Assembly (NCBI GenBank): GCA_000827495.1
Contig: KN817604.1
Coordinates: 44,965-108,964 of the forward strand
Direction: 5' to 3'
DNA: 64,000 bases
Source of the DNA: Hypholoma sublateritium FD-334 SS-4
Taxonomy: Eukaryota; Basidiomycota; Agaricomycetes; Agaricales; Strophariaceae
Below are positions 1 to 12,239 of the stretch, in pieces; position 1 is the stretch's first letter; every line of letters begins with the position of its first letter. A program made the position numbers and the translations under genes. The notes beneath the pieces are model-generated. The model was not told the DNA's origin. It worked only from the letters and a program-made list of their open reading frames with translations, and did not search any database.

Positions 1-999
1 ACATCAAGATGATCTGGTGGAAGGATCTGGATGGTTAGGTGGTGGTCAAGCTACCTGGATGATGAAGACGAGATTCTGGTTAAGGGATCTGGGTTCAGAC
101 AGTGGTCTAGCTGCTCTGAGGTTGGGGTGAGTCTGGTGAGGTTAGCTGGTTGGAAGGCTTGTTTCACGCATCAAGATCACTTGGGATGAAATCATGCAAG
201 ATTTATGGTTGGGAAAAACATATGGCATTGGTATGGTATATATGGTTGAGTCGAGGGGAAGCGTTTCTCGTCCACTGTGCGCCTGTGTTCGAGGGGAAGT
301 GACGCAAATATTCGACCGAAGGCGCACAGTGCGCGTGCGCGGGCCGGGCGGAGTGCGGAGTTTGGATCTTTCGTAGATAGTCGTGCTTGGTTGTTGTATG
401 GTTCTTTACCGTTTGAACGGGGTATCGAATACTAGGACGTCAAAGTTCTACAGTTAAACGTTTTCGAATGCGAGATTTGGCGAGTAGAACTTAGCTAGCT
501 GCAGAGTGGGAGACAGTAAAGTGTGCATACACCATAAAACGTGGAAACACAACGAGCTAGCTCGACGATCAGACGTTGGATCGATTTTAANATAAGCGGA
601 TTGCTGAGTCTCAACGAAGCTCCCTGCACAAAACCCTCAAAACATAAACTCTTGTATCTCTCTTTACTCTAGTCTAAGAAAGCTAGATTGAATTGATTGA
701 TTANTATTGAATAATTCCCCTTACCTTACAACGAACCGCAGGGTATTGTTGAAGAGAAAGACATAAAGTTACATTAGCTAGCTACTACGGGGCAGAGCAC
801 ACATTAGATTTTATAGTACTAGGAAGAGCGNCGCTCGATCTAGGGATAGAATCTCGCTCCGCAGTGGGTTGTGTGTTTTGTGATTCGTGTCTTGCCCGAC
901 AGCAAGCCTCTCAGCGGTGTGGCGTGTGGTGTGTGGTGCCCATGGCACAGGTAGGCATGTCACACTGGGGCATATAATATGGTCCAGCGGACGGCTACA
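1..999. other. gene-less left edge
   Basis: I see no supportable gene. The first 170 bases are a G/T-rich, loosely repetitive stretch of ctggtgag- and gatctgg-like words. Three isolated N bases occur at about 592, 704 and 831. Short open frames here have no protein-like character. Confidence 0.5.
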
Positions 1000-2100
1000 G
1001 TGTAGCCGTATTTAGGACAGGCTTGTGTACCCGCAGGCCTGTCGGAAATGTAAACTGGCCAACAGACAGGCTATAGGCGGTATATACAATTGCAAGGTCG
1101 CAAAAATTATCCAATCTGCTGGAAATAGAAATACTTGCCACACATATAAAAATATAAATAGCGGGGATGTGGGGCGCCACAGGCGCAGAAATAAAATTAA
1201 GAATCTGCTGGCCAGAAATACAGCGTGCTGCAGGCCCGGAAAAAATAAGAATTTGCTGGTAATGCCTGCTGGCAATAGGCATGAAAAACAGGTACCCGGA
1301 AATATAGTGTACTGCGGAAATAGGGTATAATACATAACTAGGTTTGCGGAAATATGTGCAGCATTATAAAAAGTGTATGTCAATGCACCAGACATTAAGA
1401 AAAGTTCACAGCAACACACCAGATATTAGGGATGGTGTGTGGCAACACATCGGAAATAGGAGAAAGTACATGGAAATATACCATCAAATATAAATAGCAC
1501 ATGGCAATACACTGGAAATTACAAAAGTGCGCGGCCAACACCGGATATTAGAGATAGTGTGCAGCAGCACACCGGAAATAGGAGAAAGTGTACAGAAATA
1601 TGCTGTAAACTATAAATAGTACACAGGCAATGCACCGGAAATTACAAGAAGTGCACAGCAACACCGGAAATTATAGAAAGTGTGCGGCAGCATGCCGGAA
1701 ATAGGAGAAAGTGCACGGAAATACACCATAAACTATAAATAGCACACCGGCAATACACCGGACATTACAAAAAGTGCATGGCAACACACTGGACATTGCA
1801 TTGCCGTTGCATGCCTGGAAACTATATAAACACTGGAATTGTGACTGTAAATAGGGCCTGTAATAAAATTTAAGCCGCGGAAATAGCTCTAGCAATGATA
1901 TTATGACTATATGTACCCTGATGTACCTCAGAACTACAACAGTGTCCCCGGAAATAGCTTGGGCAACAAACTAATAGTATACCTACTTGAAAACATGACT
2001 GTACCTAGGTCTGGTATTACAGTTGAGTGCCTGTCACTAGCTTGAGCATTGAAAGCATAATTAAATAGCATTTGTATTGCAGTTTCTTTGACTATTCATT
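1000..2100. repeat. AT-rich satellite with ~122-bp higher-order period
   Basis: Words such as CCGGAAATA, GGAGAAAGTG, TATAAATAG and GGCAAYACACCGG recur throughout. The word CGGAAATAGGAGAAAGT starts at about 1451, 1573 and 1696, a spacing of 122-123 bp, and each unit is built from about three related ~40-bp subunits. The array decays on both sides and no coding frame is convincing. It resembles a degenerate tandem satellite rather than a known transposon. Confidence 0.7.
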
Positions 2101-2399
2101 TTTTATCATTTTCTGAATGTTTGTGCAATGCTGAAAACTTCTTATAATTACCACTAGACAGATCATCTAGCTTATAGCCGTACAGAATTGAAATCTGCAA
2201 TGAAAATAAAATAGATTTAGATGGTACACAACTGTACATTTCATTATATCCTACATTCAGAAGTGCAGCTAACGTCAGATACTGATCATGAAACATATAG
2301 TTATCAAACTGACATACAAAGATTCTTCCGTGTATGCTGCGGCAATAATATAGAATTGGTAGAGTGTGAGATGGAAGCTGATTAGCAGTAAAACAGTAG

Positions 2400-2716
2400 G
2401 AAACCCATTTCCGAGAATGAAATCACAATTCTGGCAATAGATCAAGTTGTAATGTCACTGTCTGAGCTATTTTCCAGAACACAATTATAATTGTGGTCAT
2501 TTAAACAGTAATAGTTTCACTAGAGTTATTTCCAAGTGTATAATCGCAATACCAGCCCTATGTACAATTATAGGTTCATTGCCTGAATTGTTTGCAGGCA
2601 TAGGATCACAATTCTCTATTGCCTGTATTGTTTCTGGGTGGAGAATTGCAATTCCCAATTGCTAGCAGTTATTTCCGGGCATATAATTGCAATTCCCTGT
2701 TGCCTGAATTGTTTCT
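2400..2716. repeat. ~40-bp degenerate tandem repeat abutting gene copy A
   Basis: The word TTGCCTGAATTGTTT and variants recur at about 2579, 2620 and 2699, with a weaker copy near 2660, so the period is about 40 bp. GCAATTCCC and ATTTCCGGGC also recur. ATTTCCGG is the complement of the CCGGAAAT word of the satellite at 1.0-2.1 kb, so this may be the same repeat inverted. The array stops exactly where homology to the membrane-protein family begins at 2717. Confidence 0.55.
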
Positions 2717-3717
2717 GNCGCAGTTTCGTGGTGATGTCAGCAATCACCGCTCTGTACCTTCTAAACGTCGAACAAGCGGCCATCCAATGGTTCTGGATCA
2801 ACGGGTTTTTCGGGATGGCGGGGCGGACAAGATCTGTAGCGTATGATTACNCCAACGTTGGACCGATTTGGAGNTATCTTGTCACCAACATCAATGGTTC
2901 TCTGCTTGCCACCATCGCGGACTCCTTATTAGTCAGGATATTCGCTCTCTAACTATCGTTTTACTGATTATACTCGCAGATATGGAGGTGCTATAACTTG
3001 TGGAATAACTCGGTCCGTGTGATACTGGTACCCTCAGCCTTGCTGCTTATAGAGATAGGTGATCNTCCGGTGACCCTTGCTTCGTCTACTCAAGTGTTTT
3101 GACATACGCGACATAGGNGCTAGCATAGCGAACATCGTGAAGATATCCTCCGATCACTTGAACCCAAACATATATCACTCCGGTACAGGCCTCAAAATAC
3201 AGACGACGTTGGCCATATTTTCTGCCTTTGCGCTGACGCTGATCACAACATTTTTGATCTTGTATCGCATCATCNCCGTGACNCGACAGACCGGTCTCCC
3301 TAAACGGACACACAACACCTACAAGGACATCGTCGACATGATCGTCCAGTCCTCCGCCGCCTACTCGGTGGTACTGCTCATATGGGCCATTTCATGGGCT
3401 ATCACACCGGCATCGACCACATCCGATTCGCTACGGCANATTCCTTTCAATTATCTGTCCAAATTCATCGAAGAAATATGCTTCCTTGTTTCCGTACGCC
3501 GTTCTCAACCTACCTAAAGTTTGAGTGCTGAATGTTATTCTAGGGAATGGCGCCAACAGTGATGGTCAGGCGGATCGCTCGCGTGTCATCTAAAGACGCG
3601 AATCACCGGATATTCGCAGCTCATATATCCGACTTGGAATTTCAAGCTACAATGATAGATATAACAGCTTCTGTACCTGCAGTAGCCAGTATGTCGAGGG
3701 TCAGCGAATTAAATTGA
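2717..3717 (+). pseudogene. 7TM-like membrane protein paralogue A, 5'-truncated
   Basis: This copy retains exons 3-6 of the seven-copy membrane-protein family: about 2717-2931, 2980-3058, 3117-3493 and 3544-3717, ending at a TGA. The family signature ADSLL followed, after splicing, by IWRCYNLWN is present, as are the later membrane segments (TTFLILYRII, SVVLLIWAISWAITP). Exons 1 and 2, which carry the start codon and first membrane segment in paralogues B, C, D and G, are replaced by repeat DNA. An ORF running from the repeat into exon 3 is open, so a chimeric N-terminus is possible, but I think a truncated relic is likelier. Several single N bases fall inside (2718, 2851, 2874, 3065, 3118, 3275, 3284, 3439). 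Confidence 0.7.
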
Positions 3718-3819
3718 TGTATCTCGCTCCAAATCAGCGGGTCTCTGTCGGGGCCACGATACCCGGTGAGCTTCATCGAAAAAACGTTCTACGTTTTCGT
3801 CTCATAATATAGGCATCAT

Positions 3820-5470
3820 TGTCTTTCTCTGTCGACCGCATGAGTCAACCAGATGTGCGTACTTCGCTTGTGCGTACCTTTCTTTTGACTGACGCTTATC
3901 AGCAATGGAACGTTCACAGCTGGACGTATCATATGTGCCGCACCTGCGCGGTGTCGGTGGTCCTCGGTGCGCGTGCACGCCATAACCGTGATCTTGAGGT
4001 TCGCAAGCACAGCGCCATCGTGCGACGGACGTTGCGACGAAGTCGCAGAATGGCGCCCTTCTTACGCGCGTCTCATACCGCGGCTGATGGACAACATGTG
4101 CGCTGCGTTTATAAGCTGCGTAAGATACATACAGGCGCGCTGCATTTATTATCTGCATAAGATTCGTCAATGGAGTCGCGACCGCGGCCCATACCAACCC
4201 CGCAAGTTGCGCCTCGGCCTCCCTTACTCATCGTCGTGCGAGGTTAGCGGCGGCCCGCCGCCTGTGCCTGCGGGCTATCGATCAAGTCGTACTGGGGTCC
4301 AAACCCAAACAGCAGGTTCGAGATGCTAAATTGCACTTGGGCGGTAGACGTCGCTCGCACACACGCCACACCAGCCCGCAATCTGATCTCCCGCGGCTCC
4401 GCGCTCGGCGTGCGCACCGGGCCGTCTGCAGCGCGACGGCTGGGCGTATCACATATACTGCACCTGCGCGTTGCCGGTGGTCCTCGGTGCGCGCGCACGT
4501 TGAGGCACGCGAGCAGAGCGCCATCGCACGACGGGCATTGCGATTCCGTCGCGNCCGCGGACTGCGAGTGCATAAAGGCGCCCTTCTTAAGCGCGCTCCA
4601 TTTCACGGCTGAGCGCTGATGGACAGCAGCGGCGACGCATATATCATCTGCAGAAGATACGTCCACGGAACGGAGCCGCGCACGCCGCGGCCGGAAGCTG
4701 CGCCCTGGCCTCCTTTACTCCTCTTCGCGCTGTATCACATATTCAAGTCTAAGTATCCGCGCAGCTCAACGGCGCCCAGCAGGCCGCGAAACTCCCTTCA
4801 TCCAGATATCCAGCGCGTCGACGGGCGCGCGGGCGGCGCGGGACGCGTCGAGCATGCTACATACTATGTGTCATTGGTAATATAACCGTCACTCGGATGC
4901 GTGGTATCACGCGGTACATGCCTGAACGTCTTCCGAGACGCAGCGCAGCGCATGCATCCCGCGTACGGCCTGCGCTCGCGCTCCGCCCCTCAGGCGCCCA
5001 GTGCGATATGTCGCTCCGCGCGTGGGCAAGTACGCCAGTAACATGATATAAGCACGCGCGGCTGTCTGCTTCCATCACTTGTTCATTGACATGTATCCAG
5101 CGCGTCGTCGAGCTTCGGTGCGCGTGGGCGGCGCCGGGCGGGGCGAACACGCTGCTTGCTTTCTACCAGCTTTCTATANATGTAGGAATAGGACGAAGGC
5201 CACCGACGTGGATGCGTGATATCACGCGCCGCCTGTGCGCGAANGTTTTTCTAGACGCAGCGTCCGCACCTTCGNGTGCAGGTNGCCGNCGCGGACCGCA
5301 CTGAGCCCGCGTTCACGCTCCCATCACGATTGCTCCGACGCGATCGCGAGCGGGGACGGCGCGATGTGCCCGTCACGGAGTTAGCCTGTATCATCACCTC
5401 ACGCGCACTTTTCACACCTGTGCTTTCTTCGCGAAGGTTCCAAAGAAGGGGGGGGGAAACGGGGACCTAA
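3820..5470. repeat. degenerate GC-rich repeats with a ~540-bp tandem duplication
   Basis: About 3.90-4.22 kb and 4.44-4.76 kb are diverged direct copies. Both carry GGTGGTCCTCGGTGCGCG, then an AGAGCGCCATCG or ACAGCGCCATCG block, then GGCGCCCTTCTT, then CTGATGGACA and an ATCTGC-AAGAT block, in the same order. A second word, GGATGCGTG-TATCACGCG, recurs at about 4.89 and 5.21 kb. The open frames in this region are arginine/alanine-rich GC artefacts. Confidence 0.55.
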
Positions 5471-5539
5471 CAGGCGCCAAAATTTCGCTGCGGTTTCATA
5501 AACAAGCACAAGTAGAAGAATACACACTACTTATATTTA

Positions 5540-6850
5540 GTGGAACCGGCGTGCCCACTTTCCCTGCCGTACCATAACTCGCAATTCGGAGTGGCGTCCG
5601 CAGCACAGACGAGCGAACCACCAGGCCCATCCGCCGCTGCTCCAGCCGAAGCGTACGTCGCCGTCGCAGGAATCGCACGCTTTCAACAGCGCGGAGTCGC
5701 GATATGGGTGTCGCGATATAAATTGCACGTTTCGAGCTGGCGCGGGCTCTGACGGGGCAGAGCGTTTACCCAAGTCTGCGCGGGGCGGGCGGGGTCCATG
5801 TATGCGTCGTCGGCGGAGCTACAACACCCGCCACAGCCGCTATCGACGACCATCGACGCGCGCGAGCGCACATGGGCGCCGGGCGNACCGAGAACCGAGT
5901 ATTTCCAGGGAGACCGAGCCAGTGGGAGGCATGCGCGCCTGGATGACACGCCGCTACTGTGCNGCGTGCCGCGGGACGCCGTCCTACGAGCGAAACACGA
6001 CACGCCCGCGGCTGGGCGTCAAGCTCGGGCGCCTGGCGGAGCACGGCGCGTGATCTAGGACCGAGGGGCCGCGAGGCGTCGAGGACGTGCGGGGGAATGG
6101 AGCAGCGCATGCGAGGGAGCGTGGTGACGCGTGCGCGGGGTGCGGATAAGAGGACGGGGAGGATGAGCGGGGCGCAGACAGGGGATGGGACGGGACCGTG
6201 GTTATGCACACGACGGTCGGGCGGCGGAGCTTCGAGGGGGCACGCGCTTCTGTAATCCGAGCAGCGGAAGCGGGAGCGCGGACTGCAGAAATGCAGGGGC
6301 AGATTGGAGCGGGTGCGCCGAGCGAAGGCGGAGGGCAGCCGGGGAGTGTCGGTGAGGAGCGGGGGGCAGCGAGGGACCGGCCGAGGAGGGCGAAGGAAGA
6401 AATGGAAGGTGGGGGAGGATTGGTGCGGTGGAGAGAGGCGTTGGGAAGACAAGGGAGCAACGAGGACGATTGTGTGGAGCTACGAGGGCGAGCGAGGACC
6501 AGCAGTGAACGAGGAGCGGGTGAGGAGGAGCGATGGGATGCGGGCGACTCGGCGCGCGGAGGGGAGGGGCACGCGCGGTGCCGGGAGGTAGGCTCGGAGT
6601 GAGGGAAATGCAAGGGAAAGGTGCGTGGTAGTTAGATAATGGCCGTTTGAGCATTATCTGTGATCGTATAAGCAGTTGTGATCTGCGTATCGGTGGCGCG
6701 TCGCCTTCGAGTTAGCGCTTCGTTAGTGCTCGAAAAAGCAGTGGCAGTGTGGGAGAGAATCGGGAAATGCCGTGCGTGATCGTGTGAAATATTCCCCGAA
6801 ATCGCCCTATCACTACGATCAGATAAAGCCCTTGTCCCGCTCTCTATCAT
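5540..6850. repeat. GC-rich repeat with G-rich (purine) strand bias
   Basis: From about 6.0 to 6.6 kb the plus strand is strongly G/purine-rich and the complementary strand C/pyrimidine-rich. Similar blocks occur at 12.25-12.56, 17.3-17.9 and 19.5-19.85 kb, and in opposite orientation at 28.0-29.0, 44.5-45.2 and 54.7-55.1 kb. The open frames encode only low-complexity P/R/S/A or G/E/R protein, so I do not call genes. From 6.6 to 7.0 kb I see nothing beyond ordinary sequence. Confidence 0.5.
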
Positions 6851-7039
6851 CCACTCACGCTCCCTTCAGCTCAAATTCTCTCCGAAGAGCATCACACTAC
6901 ACATGCACGACAAAGGACCACCGCTATACCTGCACCTCCTGAGGAGCATATCCCTCACCATCCCGCCCCGCCCCGCCACACCGCCAGCCGCACACGCATC
7001 GCTCCATCGGGATCTGTAGGACTCTCACTCCCAATAGAC

Positions 7040-8944
7040 ATTACTAGCCACTTACTCCCCCAGCGCCTTCACAGTCGATCGATCGATACCCGCCTGAACG
7101 GCTCGCTCCTCCTCACACGCCCTTCTCAGGCGCTCTACGACAAGAACCGAGTCTGGTGCGTGGCTGCGGACTCCGTCTCCCTTCCTGCTCCTTCCTGCTC
7201 CATCAGCGTCGCCGATACCGCTGGCCCTACTGCAGAGCCAATATCCGCTCTTGGCGCTGCCATTCCGTGCAGCCAGCCGGGTGCACATAGGCCATATCTT
7301 CTTCTTACGGCCGGCGCTGCGGGCTGTCGGACCATCCTTGTGCGTGTGCGCCCTGGAACCCGTCTCGTCGTGCTCGAATCCGTGCTGTCCTCTGCTCTCG
7401 TCGTCCAGGGCCGATTTTTGCACGGAGCATGCGTATCTCCCGGAGATGGGCTGGCCGCCGTTGATCCCGGTTCGCATGCTGCCTGCGCAGGGCCGCGAGA
7501 CCGCCACCCGTGGGTCTGGCTCGGCGCGCGGATTGTGTACCGCGCCATGCGCGGGACACACCGTGCGCCGTCACCTCCCAACCTCCATGAGGCGCGTCTC
7601 TGTCGTCCGTGCGCAGGCATCGCTACTTTTCGTCTCCTCGCATCGCATCGCACCGCGTCTCCTAGGTGTGTCCCCGCATACGCGCATCGGCGACGATACC
7701 ATTACATTATATGCGCCTCAGTCGCCCGGCGCGTGCGCGGGGGCCGGGACGGCCATCTGCGGTTCAGCATTCGGCGCGATGGTTGCGGGCGTGCTATCCA
7801 GTGCACGCTCGCGCCGCGCGCCGTGTTGGCGATTATACTGCACATGTCCGTCTCCGCCTCTGCTGTGCGTGTCTCGCGCGATCTGCTCCGCGCTCCGACT
7901 TCACCGGCCCCCTCTTTTTTTCACGCGTGATTGCTGTTTGCTCCAGACTCGGGCGGACGGCCGGCCACGCGCGGGCAGACTTCTGACTCAGTGCGTCGCG
8001 CGTGTACTGCGCTGTACGCCGTGCGCGATGCACTGTTTCCCTTAGAATCAGCAAGCAGCGTGTCCGGCCCTCCGTCCTTCCGCTGGTGGTGAGGGTCCTA
8101 GGCGCGTCGTATCCAATATGCCTGCTCTGGTCGTGTATGCGCGCGTCAACAGTGGAATTGCGCTGATACAGTCAACTTCCTCATAATGCATCTACACGCG
8201 CATGCCGCCCCACTGTCGGCCGCGGCACATTTTACCGCGGAGCTCCTGTTCACCCCCAGCGTTGCATGCCATACCATGCAGCCAAGCGGGTGCACATGGG
8301 CTATATCCTGGTATTATGGTCGCGCTGCGGACTGTCGGACCACTCCCTGAAAACACAAAATCGGCGCAATCGGCGTGCTTCTGGTCAGGCTCCATTGCGC
8401 CGTGTCGCTCTTGAGCGTTGATCCCCGGCGCGTATGCTACCTGCACTGGAGAGCGGGACCGCCATGCGTGGGCCGCACTCGGCGCGGGGCGTGTACCGCG
8501 CCATGCGTATGACACGGCGTGCGCCGTCTGCTTGAATTCAGACAGCATGCGTGTCCCTGCCGTCCGTGCGCACGCATCCGCTGCGTCCTGCCTCCTCGTA
8601 TCACACCGCCTCGCATCTCGTATCGTATCGCATCTCCTGGGTGATTCAGTTCACACGCGTGCCCGCAACGATACCTTACACCATCCGCTCCTCAAGTCCC
8701 GAGCGCTGGCCCTTCGATGCTGCGGCCCGCCAGCCGGCGCGTGCACGGGAGCCGGGACGGCCACCCGTGGTTCTGGATCCGGCGCGCCGCTTTCGGGCGT
8801 TCTATCCAATACCCGTCCATGCAGCGCGCCTTTTTTTCCAGCCCTACTGCAGGTGTCCGTCTCCGCATCTGCCGCGCACGTCTCGCGCGATCTCCTCCAG
8901 GGCCCCCACGCTCCCATCACATCAGCCCGCTCTTTTCCGTGGCG
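7040..8944. repeat. direct repeats of a ~1-kb GC-rich unit
   Basis: Blocks near 7.44-7.70 and 8.42-8.66 kb share ordered words: GTTGATCCC, then GGCGCG..GTGTACCGCGCCATGCG, then CGTGCGCCGTC, then CGTCCGTGCGCACGCATC and TCCTCGTATCRCA. A third copy starts at about 11.21 kb. The units lie directly upstream of the shared 5' flanks of membrane paralogues B and C. I find no gene in them, since all three frames are open in places because of GC content. Confidence 0.55.
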
Positions 8945-9878
8945 TCCTTCTGCCGGTCTATACGCTTCCACTTATTTATTGCGTTGCATCTCGTCTTCAG
9001 ATAGCCGTGTCTGAGTATGCGCGCCAGTGCCGAAACTCTATTCCCTTACATCAGGCGCCCATCTGGCGCGATTTGCGCTGGTGGTCGACAAAGCACGTCG
9101 ATCATCACGCCAATTATCAGTATCAGAACAATGTCAACAGGGAGCAGGTCTAACTTCACGCTGAACATCTTAACGAAAAGCCGTCGCAAGTAGAGAGATA
9201 AATTCCAACATTCAACGCCCAACGTCAACTTCATCTGATTCTTGATTGAACGTGACATTATGGCTTGGTTCTTCTCCGCGAACCAACAGTTCATCTGTCC
9301 AACCCTCTACTCACGCCTTGAGTACATCTGCCTCTACGTGAGCGGCCCTGGAGACAAGCATCCCATTTGCTGTTCGCATCCAACAACCATTGTACGAAAC
9401 TTACAGCCGTGGAGTCTAAGGAGGAACTATATTTATGTACGGGACAGCCCAGTACACGTTATAATGGTTCCATTCGCTAGTATTCAAATCGCTAACATCC
9501 CCCCTAAAAAATGTGTCTAGATGTTACTGGGTCGCAGACGGAGGCAGAACAACCATTATATAAATCTCCCGCCGGCGCCTAATTACAACTACGCCTAAAC
9601 CTTCGGTACTGGCCGGCGAACAATATTCTGCCCTTGTGACCGGATGCTGGCGACGATCTCGCTGATTTTCGATGAATGACAGACTTAGGCTAGCTAAGAC
9701 GTCTCCTGAAAGCTCACGGCAGACAGAGAGCTACAGCGCTTTCCACACTTAGGAATGATCAGTGATGTTCCTGCAGCCATTTGGTAGGTACTTTCTGATT
9801 ATAATCACCTGCCCAATATTTGTGTATATATAGGCTCATGTGGTCAGAAATACCAGCGTGCCCTCTATTAGTCTCTTA
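8945..9878 (+). repeat. 5' flank of paralogue B, duplicated at 12,885-13,931
   Basis: This flank aligns by eye with the flank of paralogue C over about 0.9-1.0 kb. Shared words in the same order include TACGCTTCCACTTATTTATTG, GCGCCAGTGCCGAAA, AAAGCACGTCGAT, GAGCGGCCCTGGAGAC and ATCCAACAACCATTGTA. A shortened inverted version lies at about 31.1-31.44 kb beside pseudogene E. Flank and gene were therefore duplicated together. Confidence 0.7.
9823..9834 (+). promoter_or_regulatory. TATA-like element of paralogue B
   Basis: GTATATATAGGC lies about 45-55 bp before the chosen ATG at 9879. It is a good TATA match with no ATG between it and the start. The distance would imply a very short 5' leader. 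Confidence 0.45.
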
Positions 9879-11146
9879 ATGTCCAACAACACCGATCCCT
9901 TACAGGAAGCGATCAATTATCTCGAAGATGCAACGATTCACGGTTATTACAATTCTTTCTTGATGAACATTTTATTACTCGGTGCGTTCTTCTTGACCTT
10001 GAAAGTCCGTTTTCCCTTGCTTATTGTGAGACTTGCGGCTTAGGAATCTATACCTCAATATATTTTGAGACGCTGTACATTTACTGTAAGAATTTCAGAG
10101 ACCTGTGCTTTCCTCTGCGTAATCTGTCATAATATCCAGTGAGCAGCAAAGCGTCGCGCAGTTTTGTCGTCATCTCAGCTATCACTGCTCTATACCTTCT
10201 AAATGTGGAGCAGGCAGCTATTCAATGGTTATGGCTTAACAGGGCTCTCGGAATGTCCGGGCAAACAGAATCTGCAGTATATAATTATGCCAATGTGGGG
10301 CCCATTTGGAGCTATCTTGTCACCAATATCAACGGCTCTCTGCTTGCCACCGTTGCGGACTCCTTACTAGTCAGGATATTCATTCACTTATAATCTTTTA
10401 ATTTTACTAATTATATTTGCAGATATGGCGGTGCTATAACCTATGGAACAGATCAGTTCGCGTGATCCTGATACCGTCAGCGTTGTTGCTCTTAGAGATA
10501 GGTAGCACTCCAGTGACTCCCATTTAACCTGCCTACGTACCTTGACATCATGAAATAGGGGCCAGCATGGCAAACGTCGTGAAAATCGTCGCCGACCATT
10601 CAAACCCGAACATATATCGCTCTGGCACGGCGCTGCAAACACAAACGTGCCTGGCAATATTTTCCGCATTTACACTGACATTGATCACAACATTTCTGAT
10701 TTCGTATCGCATCATCACTGTAACCCAGCAGACCAATCTTCCTAAACGGAGCCGAAATACCTATACGGGCATCGTCGACATTATCGCGCAGTCCTCCGCC
10801 CTCTACTCGGTTGTACTGCTTATATGGGCTATAACATGGGTCGTCACACCCAAATCCGACCTACGGGATCAGATTTCTTTCAACTACATAGCCATGTTCA
10901 GTGAAGAACTGGCGTTCCTTGCTGCTGTACGTCGTACAAAAATTTGTTCTATACCTTCAGTTTTGAATCAGATTTCAGGGGATAGCGCCAACGGTAATGG
11001 TCGCGCGAATAGCACGGGTATCATCCACAGACCTGCATCGCCAGAGCGTCACTGCCCATATCTCAGACCTAGAGTTCCAAGTTACAGGACGAGATAGAAC
11101 GATTTCCATGCCTGCTGTAGCAAGTTTGTTGGGTGGAGCCAATTAG
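9879..11146 (+). CDS. multi-pass membrane protein, paralogue B (329 aa)
   Basis: I derive six exons: 9879-9981, 10044-10085, 10140-10369, 10423-10501, 10559-10926 and 10979-11146, with all five introns GT-AG and 50-62 nt long. The sum is a multiple of three and ends at TAG. Exons 2-6 match paralogue C exactly in length (42, 230, 79, 368, 168 nt), which strongly supports the model. The protein has about seven hydrophobic segments. A WRCYNLWN motif follows ADSLL across the exon 3/4 junction, and TLITTFLISYRII and LYSVVLLIWAITWVVTP lie further on. Proteins of this general form (ADSLLxWRCYxxW) are expanded and uncharacterised in Agaricomycetes. A receptor- or transporter-like role is only a guess. 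The conserved C-terminal tail starts GIAPTVMVARIARVSS. Confidence 0.85.
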
Positions 11147-11189
11147 AATGATGTAATTCTTACCATATCAGAACATCACGGGGCGTGCC

Positions 11190-12000
11190 TATATACGCGC
11201 TCCGCGGCGTTGTTGATCCCCAGCTCCCTGAGCTGCAGAGCGGGACCGCCATGCGTGGATTGCACTCGGCGCGAGGCGTGTGTACCGTGCCATGCGCATG
11301 ACACGCCGTGCACCGTCGACTGCAGATCTTATATCATACGCGTCCTTACCGTCCATGCGCACGCACCCGCGTCTTTCTGCCTCCTCGTATCGCATCGCAT
11401 CTTGTTTCCTCGCTGTATCCAGGTATACGCGCGTTACATTATCCGCTCCTCATGTCTCGAGCGCTGATGCCACGACGCTGCGGCCCGTCAGTCGGCGCGT
11501 GCGTGAAAGCCGGGACTGCAATCCGTGATTCTGGATCCTGCGCGTTACTTGAACGCGTGCTACTCACAGTGCACGCCCGTGCGGCGCGCCGTCCGTCGAA
11601 ACCTCGTGTCTGGACGTCCTGCGGCCTCAGCCACTGCACAATGCACGTATCCACCCGCGCTCACATCTCATAAGCCCGACGCGCCCTGGACTCCGACGAG
11701 CAGGCCGGCCATGCGGCGGGTGGGCCGCGCTGTTCGCCGTGCGCCACGCAATGTGCGCTCGAAATCCTGAAGCGTGTCCGTCCCGTCCTCTGGCGGTCCA
11801 GGTGCTAGGTGCATCGTAGCCTGTCTCCCAGCTCTAGAGTCGTGTATGCGCGCGTCAACGGCCAATTTTCCCGTGCGTCGGATACGCCGCGCTGCCGCGC
11901 CTGCTGCTGCTCCTGCTATAATTACGCTGGGTGGCCAGCGCACATCGCCTATCCGCATCACCCCGTATGAACGTATGTCAAGGACAGTGAAGTAGATTTA
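11190..12000. repeat. GC-rich repeat unit, third copy of the 7.4/8.4-kb block
   Basis: From about 11.21 kb the word order of the 7.44- and 8.42-kb blocks is repeated: GTTGATCCC, GAGCGGGACCGCCATGCGTGG, CTCGGCGCGAGGCGTGT, CGTCCATGCGCACGCACCC, TCCTCGTATCGCATCGCATC. The copy lies immediately 3' of gene B and no gene is supported. The rest, to 12.0 kb, is similar GC-rich debris. Confidence 0.5.
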
Positions 12001-12239
12001 ACGATGGTGTTCGCGCCTGTCACCGGATCTCGCACAGTCGCGACCGTTATCCTGGGCGCTCCAACTCCAGATCACCAGACTCACGAGGCTGGATTGTATT
12101 TGGGAGATAAGCGATACAAGTCACGGTGTGCTCGTCAATGGAATCGCTCAAGCAGTGTAGAGTCAGATCGCTCACTTTCCCCTCTGTGAACCCACGCCGG
12201 CTTGGTGTATACTTATCTGTGCACTATCTCATCTCCTTG

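Noticed and set aside
5766..6654. Minus-strand ORFs rich in Ser/Pro/Arg
   Set aside because: Compositional artefact of a purine-rich plus strand; no intron-exon structure or family match.
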